This document shows, one piece after another, positions 8,701 to 16,812 of a stretch of 64,000 bases of DNA (the stretch's first letter is position 1; every line of letters starts with the position of its first letter). The DNA lies in the NCBI RefSeq assembly GCF_003096655.1, contig NZ_QEKQ01000003.1:328160-392159 (forward strand), written 5' to 3'. The stretch is from Tamilnaduibacter salinus (GTDB lineage: Bacteria; Pseudomonadota; Gammaproteobacteria; Pseudomonadales; Oleiphilaceae). Under the pieces are notes generated by a model, which was given only the letters and a program-made list of their open reading frames with translations, did not search any database and was not told the DNA's origin. The position numbers and the translations under genes are program-made.

Positions 8701-10033
8701 CGCTGTTGGCCTCGCCCAGCTCGTAGCGACTGTAACGGGTCGTGCTGTCCGCCCCATCGTCGTGCTGGGAGTCGGTGTAGTCGTCGTCGAGACCGGCGAG
8801 TGTGGACTCGATGTAAAGCAGGGCCCCGGCAATGTCCATCAGGGTGCCGTCATCGGCGTCTCTTCGGCCAGAGGTCAGCTCCGAAATCAGTTCAATCTGC
8901 TCGTTGATCACCCGTGCGGGAATGTACAGGTTGAGAACGTTCAGGGTGTTGGCCACCTGCTCCAGCCCGGGCTGAAGCTCCTCCAGTTCACTGGCGTCGC
9001 GGTCCGTGGCGCGGACGAACAGGTCCAGTTGGTCCTTGAGGCGGGCCAGTTCCTCGTTGAGGGCATCCACGACCGAGTGAATCGCCTGTCTTCCCGGGCC
9101 CGAGGTCCGACTGCGGGCGTCGGCTACCTGTTCGTCCGACGGCAGGGCCTCGTCCAGGCGGTATCGCTGGCGCAGGTCCTGGATCGGTTCCGAATCCAGA
9201 TCGTTAGCCCGGGCCACGTAGTAGAGCAGGTGCTTGAGCAGGGTTTCCGGTACCGGCTGCTGGAGAATATCGACGGCTTCATCAAGCAGCCGACGGATTT
9301 CCGCATCCAGTTGCCGCAGCAGTTGTTTGACCGCTGAGTTGACCGGATTATGACGCCCGCGCAAGGTTTCCACGAAGCCGGCCGCTGCCCGCCAGAGCTC
9401 TTCCCGGGGCGTGCGATGGCTAAGCCGGATCAGTCGATCGAGAACCTTCTGCAGGTAATCAAAATGGGAATCCAGGTCGGTTTCGCGGACCACGCCGGCC
9501 AGGGCGAACTGGAACATCTGGCGCAGTTTGCGCACATGGCCGCTGACCTTTTCGTCCTGAAGCCGGGCGGATGCCCCGGCGGGGGCATCAATCCGGGCTG
9601 GTGTGAGATCCGGCGTAAACAGGGCATTATCCGACAGCAGTGACTCGCCACGGGCGGCACGCAGGTCGTTGAGCAGCGGCAGCAACACCATTGGAAAGTC
9701 ATCGCGACTGCTGCCCAGATGTTCGAGATATTGCGGTAGTTGCAGGATGGCCTGCATCAGCACATCGACGGCTTCGTCCTGTGTGGTCACCGTGTGATTG
9801 AGGATGGCCTGCGCCAGTCGCTCCATCTCATCAGTGAGCAGGGCTGCCCCGGAGAGCTCCACCATCTTCAGCGTGCCGTGTACCTGATGCAGGTGATTCA
9901 GGCAGAAGCGCAGACGGGCGGTGTCCTCCCGGTTTTCGACAAACGCCTCCAGAGCCTTCTGGCCCTGGTTGAGCGTGTCCTGTATCTCGTCCCGAACCCA
10001 GTCCAGGGCGATGCTGTCATGGTGGTTGGCCAT
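2774..10033 (-). CDS. chpA: Giant hybrid chemosensory histidine kinase ChpA (PilL), multi-Hpt
   Basis: This 2419-residue CheA-like kinase of the Pil-Chp system has six canonical Hpt sites with HTLKG, at about residues 643, 832, 992, 1361, 1532 and 1678. Two further modules keep a His in altered surroundings: HQVHGTL near 49 and HSIRGG near 481. A ninth, near 1136, reads RKLARGA and has lost its His. Long Asp/Glu/Pro linkers separate the modules. Then follow a CheA dimerisation helix, an ATPase domain (HMLRNAVDHG near 2003, DDGGGID), a CheW-like domain and a C-terminal receiver with LLDIEMPRMDG (about 2345). An upstream ATG at 10075 would overlap pilK; the ATG at 10033 has GGAG 8 nt before it and is chosen. 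Confidence 0.93.
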   Translation of the reverse strand: MANHHDSIALDWVRDEIQDTLNQGQKALEAFVENREDTARLRFCLNHLHQVHGTLKMVELSGAALLTDEMERLAQAILNHTVTTQDEAVDVLMQAILQLPQYLEHLGSSRDDFPMVLLPLLNDLRAARGESLLSDNALFTPDLTPARIDAPAGASARLQDEKVSGHVRKLRQMFQFALAGVVRETDLDSHFDYLQKVLDRLIRLSHRTPREELWRAAAGFVETLRGRHNPVNSAVKQLLRQLDAEIRRLLDEAVDILQQPVPETLLKHLLYYVARANDLDSEPIQDLRQRYRLDEALPSDEQVADARSRTSGPGRQAIHSVVDALNEELARLKDQLDLFVRATDRDASELEELQPGLEQVANTLNVLNLYIPARVINEQIELISELTSGRRDADDGTLMDIAGALLYIESTLAGLDDDYTDSQHDDGADSTTRYSRYELGEANSALLREARNSLEQVKTAIVNFIASQWDVREINHVPGLLHSIRGGLDLIPLEETSDILGSAQRYVTDVLLEGQRVPDWRQLDTLADLFTSIEYYLERLAEGIGENTAILDVARDSLVTLGFPAGEEPTWQEDASAPVPELEEAPQPEPETTGGDADLVDDEILEIFIEEAGEVLETIREFYPRLRQDQDDREALTEVRRAFHTLKGSGRLVGASDIGELAWSVENLLNRVIDRSVALTDEVFELIDTVINRVPDLIDAFRDGRRPEGITPLMEQADALATTRVTDESAEGPDDSEPEPEVTETTVSEIDPTSEAEAVEEPDDTPAVQEGTAEDQSPGADAGDDDLIDDEILEIFIEEADEVLEAIREYLPSLMNQYEDRTALTEVRRAFHTLKGSGRMVEANVIGELAWSIENMLNRVIDGTIFMNDDVASLLQDVVGVIPDLVEDFKHQRSASVDTTPYENRANTLAAGEIPESEPMPEDLTPASDTTPAGPETGPAPAEEDEADEVDPVLLEIFESEAQTHLETLNEFLERVRGQDSAAYNDDLSRALHTLKGSANTAGIQPIARVITPLEKFIKHERAESHRADTDILELLERASRFVEKGLAQLHDSPQATLPGTDDFLAKLDERAGQAISDESASSAESEPAARPDPQLIQLFLSEGLDILLNADSALADWSGEPERRDTPEQLGAELRKLARGAEVAGLTEVSELADLLDRNYAAIQSSDITPDDDFFDVARAGHESLINIMDQVAAGLAPRPDTELLDRLKDSLDGLHQNADAAFSADLAAIDSSFEDDLPPVPETDETDGEADDTTTDADASEAGHTGDTTTDKDEHIPEPPRVDDDQAVEESAAATETPSAEPEAGTTSEGALTDLDPELVEIFLEEAYDLINSTGSALHSWSENPDDRAIAAELQRDVHTLKGGARMAGVDAISDLSHVLEDLFEKVSEGSLSGDDRLHDLLFACHDRLAEMVDQVAASQNCPPAHELVTQVQSWMTGESPATEAPAPEPEPMAEPDESDSPPEPTDDTATEPSPTDTGEPEPADRDEDLIGIFLDEAVEIRDAIRECLDQWREDAEGLTGVTDLQQELHTLKGGARLADMDAVADLAEVWHDRLEDLVAGQADGPTMLSLSDQALSHFNQMITALEDGGTPDPVPELLAAFGGEEPPAGATDDASAGATDEGTVDQPETVDAEVLEIFLEEAGEILDDLENRLAEWRQNPKNSQLNQDIQRSLHTLKGGARLAQLTELGDRSHAFETRLIDLGGNEPDAEAWKAITADHDAITGMVETIRQRYEAAGDGPVTVPHAPDSAEAEAPSEPASAPEKASEPPATDQAPEAAPQQEAAKPTAKDQQKAPANRRQEAGRSQETVRVSAPLLDDLVNLAGETSITRSRLEQQSSDFGHTLDEMAATIERLREQLRRMDIETEAQILFRAEQEHGPDYTEDFDPLEMDRYSSIQQLSRALSESTSDLADLRETLSDRVRDSETLLVQQSRINTELQEGLMKTRMIPFSSMMPRLRRIVRQISGELDKQVTFDVRNAEGEMDRSILERMIAPLEHMLRNAVDHGIEEPDERRTAGKPETGEITLSLTREGGEVVLRLIDDGGGIDSRKVREKAVRQGLMEDHEDLSDREILQFILQPGFSTAAKVTQISGRGVGMDVVASEIKQLGGSLDIDSALGKGTTFTVRLPFTVSVNRALMVSTGEDYYAIPLNTIEGIVRVSTYELEEYYKPNAPLYEYAGQEYRLQYLGSLLHSDHHPKLQGQALPLPVILVRGAEQPMALQVDSIMGSREIVVKSLGPQFTSVRGVSGATLLGDGNVVVILDLPAMIRSDILSERQRAAAVPDTLESHSREDQPTLVMVVDDSVTVRKVTGRLLERNGMDVMTAKDGLDAVAQLQDHRPDIVLLDIEMPRMDGFEVASFIRHDEALSDTPICMITSRTGQKHRERAEGIGVNEYLGKPFQETELLNTIERLTGPGE

Positions 10034-10044
10034 AACGACTCCGG

Positions 10045-10944
10045 TTACTCTCCGTCCGTCTGGCGGCGAATCCACGCCAGAACATTATCCGATGGCACGC
10101 GCTGCAGTGAGGGGTGTTGCCAATCGTCGAGCTCCCCCTGACCGAGAACCAGCAGCCCGCCCGGAGCCAGGCATTCCGTCAGCCGCTTCACGATTTCCCG
10201 GCGCCGCCAGCGGCGGAAATAGATCAACAGGTTCTGGCAGAAAATGATATTCATGCCATGCATCGGCGCATTCTTGAGGTCCAGCACATTGAGCCGCGTG
10301 AAGCAGACCCGCTGCCGGACGCTCGGAATGACCTGCCACTGGTCTGCACCGGCCGGCTGGAAATACCGTGACCGCATTGCCTCGTCCATACCGGCGAGTT
10401 TGCGGGCGCCGTACAGGCCATCGCGCGCCTTCTGGATCGCCGGCTTACTGATGTCCGAACCGGTGATGCCGAATAGTGGCGGCAGTGCCAGCTGTTCCAT
10501 GCATTGATCCAGCAGCATGGCGAGCGTGTACGGCTCCTCGCCGGTGGAACAGCCCACACTCCAGGCTTCCAGCGGGCGATGCCGGAGCAGATCCCTTGGC
10601 CGGGTCATGACGTAGTCGGAAACCAGGCGAAAGGCTTCCCCGTCCCGGAAAAAGCGTGTCTCCTGGACCGTCAGACGGTCGACGAGAGTGGTCCACTCGA
10701 CAATGGCGCCGGGACCGGAGACCACCTTTTCATAATACGCCTGATAGCTCTCGCAACCGATCTCCCGCATCCGGATGCCCAGATTGGTCTGCAGGAAGGA
10801 GCGGCGCTCCGGGCTCAGTGTCATGCCGGTCCGCTCTTCCAGCAGCGTCTGCCACTGCCGGAACTGGTCGTCGTCCATTTCCGGCAGTGGGCGCAGCGTC
10901 CAGATTCCCGGGTGCATGGGTTGTCGCGCCTCAGCCATGGCCAT
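10045..10944 (-). CDS. pilK: Chemotaxis methyltransferase PilK (CheR family)
   Basis: This 299-residue SAM-dependent methyltransferase would methylate glutamates of the PilJ receptor. The N-terminal helical domain includes LLEERTGMTLSPERRSFL. The SAM-binding region shows WSVGCSTGEEPYTLAMLL (about residues 125-142) and the later catalytic-domain stretch NIIFCQNLLIYF. It lies between pilJ and chpA, the same place as pilK in P. aeruginosa. Two near ATGs exist (10944 and 10938); the longer is given. Its stop is 12 nt upstream of the chosen chpA start, so co-translation is likely. Confidence 0.92.
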   Translation of the reverse strand: MAMAEARQPMHPGIWTLRPLPEMDDDQFRQWQTLLEERTGMTLSPERRSFLQTNLGIRMREIGCESYQAYYEKVVSGPGAIVEWTTLVDRLTVQETRFFRDGEAFRLVSDYVMTRPRDLLRHRPLEAWSVGCSTGEEPYTLAMLLDQCMEQLALPPLFGITGSDISKPAIQKARDGLYGARKLAGMDEAMRSRYFQPAGADQWQVIPSVRQRVCFTRLNVLDLKNAPMHGMNIIFCQNLLIYFRRWRRREIVKRLTECLAPGGLLVLGQGELDDWQHPSLQRVPSDNVLAWIRRQTDGE

Positions 10945-10973
10945 CAGTCAGTGCAACACCTGTCCGACGTTGA

Positions 10974-13088
10974 TCAGTTGACGACCGGGACGTTGTTGTC
11001 GTCCTCGTCGTCGTCTCCGTCCGGGGTCTCCCCGGACGCCTCTTGTGCCTCTTCGTCCGGCAGGTCCCCTTCAGGCAGCGTGAAGCCGGCCACGGAGGAC
11101 CGCAGCTCGCCGGCCATTTCCGCCAGGTTGCCGATGGATTTGGCCGTGGCGTTGGTGCCGGAGGAGGTCTGTGAGGTGATCTCCTGGATGACGTTCATGG
11201 TGTTGGAAATGTGCGCCGCGGAAGACGCCTGCTGACGGGCCGCGTTGGAGATGTTCTGGATCAGCTCCGCCAGACTGGTGGAAACGTTCTCGATCTCCTC
11301 CAGGGCGACACCGGCGTCCTGAGCCAGGCGGGCGCCACGTACCACCTCGGAGGTGGTGTGTTCCATCGAGATGACGGCTTCGTTGGTGTCCGACTGGATC
11401 GTCTTGACCAGTGCTTCGATCTGTTTGGTCGCAGCAGAGGAGCGTTCCGCCAGGCGCTGGACCTCGTCGGCAACCACCGCGAAACCGCGGCCGGCATCGC
11501 CCGCCATGCTTGCCTGGATCGCCGCGTTCAGCGACAGGATGTTGGTCTGGTCGGCGATGTCGTTGATCAGCGAGACGATGTCGCCGATTTCCTGGGAGGA
11601 TTCGCCCAGTCGCTTGATCCGCTTGGAGGTTTCCTGGATCTGCTCGCGGATGTTGTCCATGCCCTTGATGGTGTTCTGCACCACCTCGGCGCCTTTCTTC
11701 GCGATCGATACCGATCGTTCCGCAACCGCCGAGGATTCGGACGCGTTGGACGACACCTGGTCGATCGAGACGGCCATCTCGTTTACGGCCGCTGAGGCAC
11801 CAGCGATTTCCTGGGCCTGGTGCTCGGAGGCGTCGGCCAGGTGCATGGCCGTGGACTGGGTTTCCTGAGCCGCTGAGGACACCCGGACGGCGGTGCCACG
11901 AATGGCCTGGACCAGACCGCGCATCTGGTCGATGGCGTAGTTGATCGAGTCGGCGATGGCGCCGGTGAAGTCCTCGGTGACCGTGGCCTCGGTGGTCAGG
12001 TCACCATCGGCGAGGTCGGCCAGCTCGTCCAGCAGTCGCAGGATCGCGTTCTGGTTCTGTTCGTTCTGCTCCTGTGTCGTGGCCAGGCGTTCCTGGGAGG
12101 CGCGATAGAGGGCGACACCAATCAGGACGGCCACGCCAATCAGGGCGGCGAGGATGATGTAGGCCAGCGTCGGGCCGATGAAACGGGACTCGGCCTGACT
12201 CCGGAACGCGTCCGCCAGATTGGACGTCTCTGACAGCAGGGACTGGGAAGTCTGGAAGATCTGGTTGGCGGCGCGACGTACAGTGAACAGGTCGGGAGAA
12301 GCCTGCAGGATGGCGTCGACGTTTTCAGAGACAAACTGGAACTGCTCCGCAACCGCCTCGAGACCGTAGATGGCGTCTTCATCCCGGACCTGCGAGATGC
12401 CGGAGGCCGGACTGCCGCTGAGCTGGCCTTCGAGCACCTGCCCGAAACGGGCGGCGTCCCGGCCAAACTGGTCGGCCGCGGTTACGGCGTCTTCGTCACC
12501 GGAGAGGATGTTGTTCACCGATCGTGCGATCCGTTCGGCCAGCAGTGACTGTTCCTGTGCCAGTGCCACCTGTGAGGCCGGAGCGTCGTTCTCCAGCAGG
12601 ATCTGTACGATGTTGTCGTACTCGACCTGAAGCTGGGGGATCGTTTCGTTCAGTGTCCGGGCGACCTCGTGCAGGCTGAGCACCGCCTCGCGGTTCGCAA
12701 CGATGGTGTCGGCCCGGTTCCGGACCTGGGTCCAGAGTGCCTGTACCCCACTGCCGGCGGCCAGTTCACTGGGCGGGAGGCCGGTTTCCGTGTTGCCTTC
12801 GGTCAGATATCCCCAGAGCCGGGCAAATTCGTCCCGGGAGCGGTTGAGCTGCTCGAATGCTTCGGCGGTTCCACCAGCGGCTTCCGAGGCGTTCTTGGCG
12901 ATCTCCTGGGACAGAACCCGCAGCTCACTGGCGTGCGCGATGTAGGCCTGGTCGTTCTGGCTGTCCCGGTTGATCACGAACAGCACGGCCACCAGGAGGA
13001 TGGTGAGTATAATCAGCGCACCGATCAGGCTGGCAACAAGCTTGTTGGCCCCCTGTCCGGCGCTGAACTTTCCAGCTCTATTCTTCAT
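10974..13088 (-). CDS. pilJ: Methyl-accepting receptor PilJ
   Basis: This 704-residue chemoreceptor has a first membrane helix at about residues 18-40, a periplasmic helical sensor domain, and a second membrane helix at about 308-328. A HAMP region follows, then a long cytoplasmic coiled coil. The signalling tip (about 510-560) contains DIADQTNILSLNAAIQASMA and GRGFAVVADEVQRLAE. It would sense surface contact or other cues and control ChpA. The C-terminus ends in a very acidic tail. It sits between pilI and pilK, as in Pseudomonas, 157 nt after the pilI stop. Confidence 0.92.
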   Translation of the reverse strand: MKNRAGKFSAGQGANKLVASLIGALIILTILLVAVLFVINRDSQNDQAYIAHASELRVLSQEIAKNASEAAGGTAEAFEQLNRSRDEFARLWGYLTEGNTETGLPPSELAAGSGVQALWTQVRNRADTIVANREAVLSLHEVARTLNETIPQLQVEYDNIVQILLENDAPASQVALAQEQSLLAERIARSVNNILSGDEDAVTAADQFGRDAARFGQVLEGQLSGSPASGISQVRDEDAIYGLEAVAEQFQFVSENVDAILQASPDLFTVRRAANQIFQTSQSLLSETSNLADAFRSQAESRFIGPTLAYIILAALIGVAVLIGVALYRASQERLATTQEQNEQNQNAILRLLDELADLADGDLTTEATVTEDFTGAIADSINYAIDQMRGLVQAIRGTAVRVSSAAQETQSTAMHLADASEHQAQEIAGASAAVNEMAVSIDQVSSNASESSAVAERSVSIAKKGAEVVQNTIKGMDNIREQIQETSKRIKRLGESSQEIGDIVSLINDIADQTNILSLNAAIQASMAGDAGRGFAVVADEVQRLAERSSAATKQIEALVKTIQSDTNEAVISMEHTTSEVVRGARLAQDAGVALEEIENVSTSLAELIQNISNAARQQASSAAHISNTMNVIQEITSQTSSGTNATAKSIGNLAEMAGELRSSVAGFTLPEGDLPDEEAQEASGETPDGDDDEDDNNVPVVN

Positions 13089-13245
13089 TTTCTGGCTCCC
13101 GGCCCTCTATCGTTGGCAAGTGAATCCCTTGTCAGTGTGATGGTTGGACGGACGGGCCTGCCGTCCCGTCCGCCCGTGTTCGTCGGGCACTGCCGCGATG
13201 GCCGCGCCCGTGATGACCGCCCTGCTGGGGATGCGGCAACCGCCG

Positions 13246-13791
13246 TTACCACTGGGCGACATCCAGAAACTGCTCGTCCTCGACCAGGCGAAACGTGGAG
13301 AACACGTTCCAGATTTCCTCGTTACGCCGGTAACCGCCCTGAAGAAACGGCTTGACCCGTTCCGGAAGGTGGGCGGGATTGTCCACTTCATTCTCGACGG
13401 CGAAGTACTGCATCCCGGACACCCCGTCCACGACCAGTCCACTGAACACGTCACCGTGCTCGACGATCAGGACTCGACGGTTCCGGCTGGCGCGTGCCTG
13501 TCGGGGCAGCTCCAGAAACTGGGACAGGTCGATCATCGGGAGCAGTCGGCCGCGCACGTTGGCGGCGCCCATCATGAAGCTGCGGACGCCGGGAATGTGG
13601 GTATAACGGGGCAGGTGAAGGATTTCCACGACTTCGCCCATGGGGGCAACATATCGCTCGCCAGCCAGCTCAAAACCGATGCCGTTCCACAGCTCCACGG
13701 CCTCCTGCTGGGCCGGCAGGCCCTCGGCCAGCGATCGGCTGCGTTTGGCGATGTCCGTCAGAACGGCAAAAGGGGCTGCCTTGGCAGACAT
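13246..13791 (-). CDS. pilI: CheW-like adaptor PilI
   Basis: This 181-residue CheW-domain protein would link PilJ to ChpA. Typical CheW stretches are present: ELAGERYVAPMGEVVEIL, NVRGRLLPMIDL and LVVDGVSGMQYF. The frame also offers a GTG two codons upstream (13797); the ATG at 13791 with GGAG 5 nt before it is preferred. It follows pilH with a 20-nt gap, so it belongs to the same transcript. Confidence 0.9.
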   Translation of the reverse strand: MSAKAAPFAVLTDIAKRSRSLAEGLPAQQEAVELWNGIGFELAGERYVAPMGEVVEILHLPRYTHIPGVRSFMMGAANVRGRLLPMIDLSQFLELPRQARASRNRRVLIVEHGDVFSGLVVDGVSGMQYFAVENEVDNPAHLPERVKPFLQGGYRRNEEIWNVFSTFRLVEDEQFLDVAQW

Positions 13792-13811
13792 GGTCACTCC
13801 GCGCCGGGAAA

Positions 13812-14174
13812 TCAGGAAATAAGGCTGTCAATCGTCTTGACGAGTTCGTCCTCGTTGACGGGCTTCACCAAATAGCCCTTGGCGCCCTGACGGGTGCCCC
13901 AGACCCGGTCGGTTTCCTGGTCCTTGGTGGTGACAATCACGACCGGGATAGAGGCCGTGTCCGGTGAACGGGTCAACTGACGAGTGGCCTGGAAACCATT
14001 CAGGCCAGGCATGACGACGTCCATCAGTACGAGATCGGGGGTTTCCGCCCGCGCCTTGGCCACGCCGTCGGCGCCGTTGTCCGCCGAAATCACATCGTGC
14101 TGGTGCTTTTCCAGCATGCTGGAAATCTTCTGTACTTCGGTGGGAGAGTCGTCGACTATCAGGATACGGGCCAT
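13812..14174 (-). CDS. pilH: Response regulator PilH
   Basis: This 120-residue single-domain receiver has the acidic pair in ILIVDDSP, the phospho-acceptor Asp in LVLMDVVMPGLNGF, Thr in VIVTTKD and Lys in YLVKPV. In the Pil-Chp system PilH is one of two CheY-like proteins phosphorylated by ChpA and opposes or tunes PilG. It has a GAGG ribosome-binding site and lies 33 nt downstream of pilG. Assignment to PilH over PilG is by order in the operon. Confidence 0.92.
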   Translation of the reverse strand: MARILIVDDSPTEVQKISSMLEKHQHDVISADNGADGVAKARAETPDLVLMDVVMPGLNGFQATRQLTRSPDTASIPVVIVTTKDQETDRVWGTRQGAKGYLVKPVNEDELVKTIDSLIS

Positions 14175-14207
14175 GAGTTCCTCAATGCGTCTTTGCGTCG
14201 GTCTGGA

Positions 14208-14600
14208 TTACTGTTCCGCTGTGGGAACATATTGACGGATGGTGTTCAGCAGCTCGTCCTTGCTGAAGGGTTTGGTCAGGTATTGATCGGACCCGACGAT
14301 GCGCCCCTTGGCCTTGTCAAAGAGACCATCCTTGCTGGATAGCATGATGACCGGTGTTTTCTGGAACGCAGAGTTGTTCTTGATCAGAGCGCAGGTCTGG
14401 TAGCCGTCGAGCCGCGGCATCATGATGTCCACGAAGACGATGTCGGGCTGGGAATCCGCAATCTTCGCCAATGCGTCGAACCCGTCGGTTGCGGTGATGA
14501 CTTCACAGCCAACCTTCTTGAGCAGGGTTTCGGCGGTGCGACGAATCGTCTTGCTGTCGTCGATCACCATGATCTTCAGGTTTTCGAAGTTGTCATCCAT
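14208..14600 (-). CDS. pilG: Response regulator PilG
   Basis: This 130-residue receiver is the first gene of the pilus chemosensory operon. It shows KIMVIDDSKTIRRTAETLL, phospho-acceptor Asp in IVFVDIMMPRLDGY, and Lys in YLTKPF. PilG would carry the ChpA phosphorelay signal to pilus extension and cAMP control, as known for Pseudomonas. It is divergent from gshB, which is also the Pseudomonas arrangement. A candidate promoter lies about 150 nt upstream. Confidence 0.92.
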   Translation of the reverse strand: MDDNFENLKIMVIDDSKTIRRTAETLLKKVGCEVITATDGFDALAKIADSQPDIVFVDIMMPRLDGYQTCALIKNNSAFQKTPVIMLSSKDGLFDKAKGRIVGSDQYLTKPFSKDELLNTIRQYVPTAEQ

Positions 14601-14750
14601 TGTCCAACAGCCTTGCGCTCTTCGGAATGTTGTTATCTGTGGCCGGGGGGTTGCTGTCGCGCCCCGTGAGGCGTCCGGCCCCGTCCGGGGGTTTGAGCGG
14701 ACGTTTTAACACACATCGTCGGGCCATTCTACGAAGCCACATTGTTATAA

Positions 14751-14779
14751 AGTATAGGCCCGCCGGAAAAAAGCGTCAG
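14751..14779 (-). promoter_or_regulatory. Candidate sigma-70 promoter of the pilG operon
   Basis: On the minus strand CTGACG (14779-14774) is followed after 17 nt by TATACT (14756-14751), 4/6 and 5/6 matches to the -35 and -10 boxes. It would give a leader of about 145 nt before pilG. The whole 336-bp gap 14601-14936 has no gene; for gshB only a weak TACAAT (14836-14841) without a good -35 was seen. Confidence 0.45.
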
Positions 14780-14936
14780 TTTGTGACGGAATGTACCAGG
14801 CCGCGTGTTGAGCAGCGTCTGCGCACGCTTTTCGTTACAATGACGCCCTCAGCAGGGAAGGATAGCACTAATTTCAGGCAGCGCATTGCTGACCCGTTCC
14901 GGTTTTTAACCGAAATTTCAGAAGGGCACGTTCACT

Positions 14937-15881
14937 ATGACCGTCAGACTCGGGGTCATCATGGACCCCATTGAGGCCATTACCTACAAGAAAGACACCT
15001 CGCTCGCCATGCTGTGGGCGGCCCAGCAGCGGGGCTGGGAACTGGTCTACATGGAGCTGCCGGACCTTTACCTCAATGGGGGGGAGGCGCGGGCCCGGAC
15101 CCGGTCGCTGACGGTCCGCATGGACCCGTCGGACTGGTACATGATGGGGGAGTCCCGCGATGAGGCGCTGGGAGATCTGGATGTCATCCTGATGCGCAAA
15201 GACCCGCCGGTGGACCGTGAGTTCATAATGGCGACTTACATCCTGGATGCCGCCGCCGACGCGGGTGCGCTGGTGGTGAACCCGCCCGCGGCCCTGCGGG
15301 ACTGTAACGAGAAGTTGTTTGCGGCCCGCTTCACCGATTGCACACCGCCGTTGATCGTGACCCGTTCGGCAGAGCGCCTCCGGGCGTTCTACGCCGAGCA
15401 TGAGGACGTCATCATGAAACCGGTGGACGGCATGGGCGGCCGGTCGATCTTCCGGGTGCGTCCGGGGGATGACAACCTCGGTGTGATCATCGAGACCCTG
15501 ACCCAGGATGGCGCCCATCAGGCGATGGCCCAGAAGTACCTGCCGGAGATCCGGGAGGGTGACAAGCGCATTCTGCTGATCGATGGTGAGCCGCTGCCTT
15601 ATGCGCTGGCGCGGATTCCTTCTGCAGGCGATAATCGCGGCAACCTGGCCGCCGGGGGTCGTGGTGAAGGGCGGCCCCTGACCGATCGCGACCGGGCGAT
15701 TTGCGAGCGGATCGCGCCGACGCTGCGTGAGAAAGGACTGATATTTGTCGGTATTGACGTCATTGGCGACTACCTGACCGAGATCAATGTCACCAGCCCG
15801 ACCTGCGTGCGCGAACTGGATCGCATCTACGAGTCGGACATCTCGGCACAATTGCTGGATGCTATTGAGAAACGGCTTTAA
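14937..15881 (+). CDS. gshB: Glutathione synthetase
   Basis: This 314-residue ATP-grasp ligase joins gamma-glutamylcysteine to glycine, the last step of glutathione synthesis. The N-terminus LGVIMDPIEAITYKKDTSLA matches the GshB start. ATP-grasp elements are IMKPVDGMGGRSIFRV (about residues 158-173), the glycine-rich loop with NRGNLAAGG, and the C-terminal metal and substrate part DYLTEINVTSPTCVRELD. The length is that of the E. coli enzyme (316). It leads a run of close genes to yqgF. Confidence 0.95.
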   Translation: MTVRLGVIMDPIEAITYKKDTSLAMLWAAQQRGWELVYMELPDLYLNGGEARARTRSLTVRMDPSDWYMMGESRDEALGDLDVILMRKDPPVDREFIMATYILDAAADAGALVVNPPAALRDCNEKLFAARFTDCTPPLIVTRSAERLRAFYAEHEDVIMKPVDGMGGRSIFRVRPGDDNLGVIIETLTQDGAHQAMAQKYLPEIREGDKRILLIDGEPLPYALARIPSAGDNRGNLAAGGRGEGRPLTDRDRAICERIAPTLREKGLIFVGIDVIGDYLTEINVTSPTCVRELDRIYESDISAQLLDAIEKRL

Positions 15882-15899
15882 TCAGACACGGTGACACCC

Positions 15900-16769
15900 A
15901 TGGCGGTCCAGGTCAGTGAATTCGACCGGCTTACATTCACGCTGTTCGTTGCGGTGGCGCTGCACGGCATTCTGGTGCTGGGCGTGACCTTTGCGCCGCA
16001 GGAGCCTGAGCCGCAGGCCCAGACCATGGACATTACGCTGTCCCGTTTCGACGATAAAAAGGCGCCGGACGAGGCGGACTTTCTGGCCGCGACGAATCAA
16101 CAGGGCAGCGGCACCCAAAAGGAAAAGCGACAGGTCACCACCACGCGCAAGGCACCGGTGCGGGATGCCCAGGTCAAACCGGTGACGCCGCCTCAGCCCC
16201 AGTCCACGCCAGAGCAGCAGGACACGGACCGACAGCAGGTCACCACGACCGCCGACAGCGAGCGCGAACGGTCGACCGAAACGGCCGAGGAATCCCGGAA
16301 AAAGACGCAAGAGCCGGCGAAGAAAAAGAGCCTGATGCAGCGCAGTCTGGAGATTGCGAGCCTTGAGGCGAAGCTGGACAGGCAGCGCCGGGCTTACGCG
16401 CGCCGCCCCCGGATCCTGCGCGTGACCGCGGCCTCCACGCTCAGTTCGGACAATGCGTGGTATGTCCAGAACTGGGTCAGCCGGGTCACGCGGGTGGGCA
16501 ACCTCAACTACCCGGCCGAAGCCCGCCGGGCCGGCATCTATGGCTCGCTGCGGATGGTGGTTGTGGTGCGCCGGGATGGCAGCCTGGAGGATGTGGAAAT
16601 CCTGGAGTCGTCCGGCAGTCGCGTGCTCGACGACGCCGCCATCCGGATCGTACGCATGGCAGCGCCGTTCCAGTCCTTTACGCCAGAGATGAAAGGGCGT
16701 ATCGACCAGTTAGAGATCATCCGAACTTGGTCCTTCCAGCAACGGGGGCTGACCTCGGGGCAGGGCTGA
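15900..16769 (+). CDS. TonB-family energy transducer protein
   Basis: This 289-residue protein has one membrane helix near the N-terminus (FTLFVAVALHGILVLGVTF), a long charged Gln/Thr/Lys-rich periplasmic spacer, and a TonB C-terminal domain with YPAEARRAGIYGSLRMVVVV and SSGSRVLDDAAIRIVRMA. It follows gshB by 18 nt. In P. aeruginosa the gene at this place is tonB3, linked to twitching motility, so it may serve the neighbouring pilus system; that is inference from position. No exbB or exbD is nearby. A GTG at 15891 is an alternative start. Confidence 0.85.
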   Translation: MAVQVSEFDRLTFTLFVAVALHGILVLGVTFAPQEPEPQAQTMDITLSRFDDKKAPDEADFLAATNQQGSGTQKEKRQVTTTRKAPVRDAQVKPVTPPQPQSTPEQQDTDRQQVTTTADSERERSTETAEESRKKTQEPAKKKSLMQRSLEIASLEAKLDRQRRAYARRPRILRVTAASTLSSDNAWYVQNWVSRVTRVGNLNYPAEARRAGIYGSLRMVVVVRRDGSLEDVEILESSGSRVLDDAAIRIVRMAAPFQSFTPEMKGRIDQLEIIRTWSFQQRGLTSGQG

Positions 16770-16812
16770 TATGGCGCTTGCCAAACTCGGCGAGGGAGCG
16801 AATACTGGCTGC

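Noticed and set aside
10033..10075. Longer chpA start at 10075
   Set aside because: It would overlap pilK, add unlikely residues, and lacks the GGAG that the ATG at 10033 has.
15000..15851. Long open frame on the minus strand across gshB (14874-15851)
   Set aside because: It is a shadow of gshB in high-GC DNA; its protein has no family features and no ribosome-binding site, while gshB shows ATP-grasp motifs.
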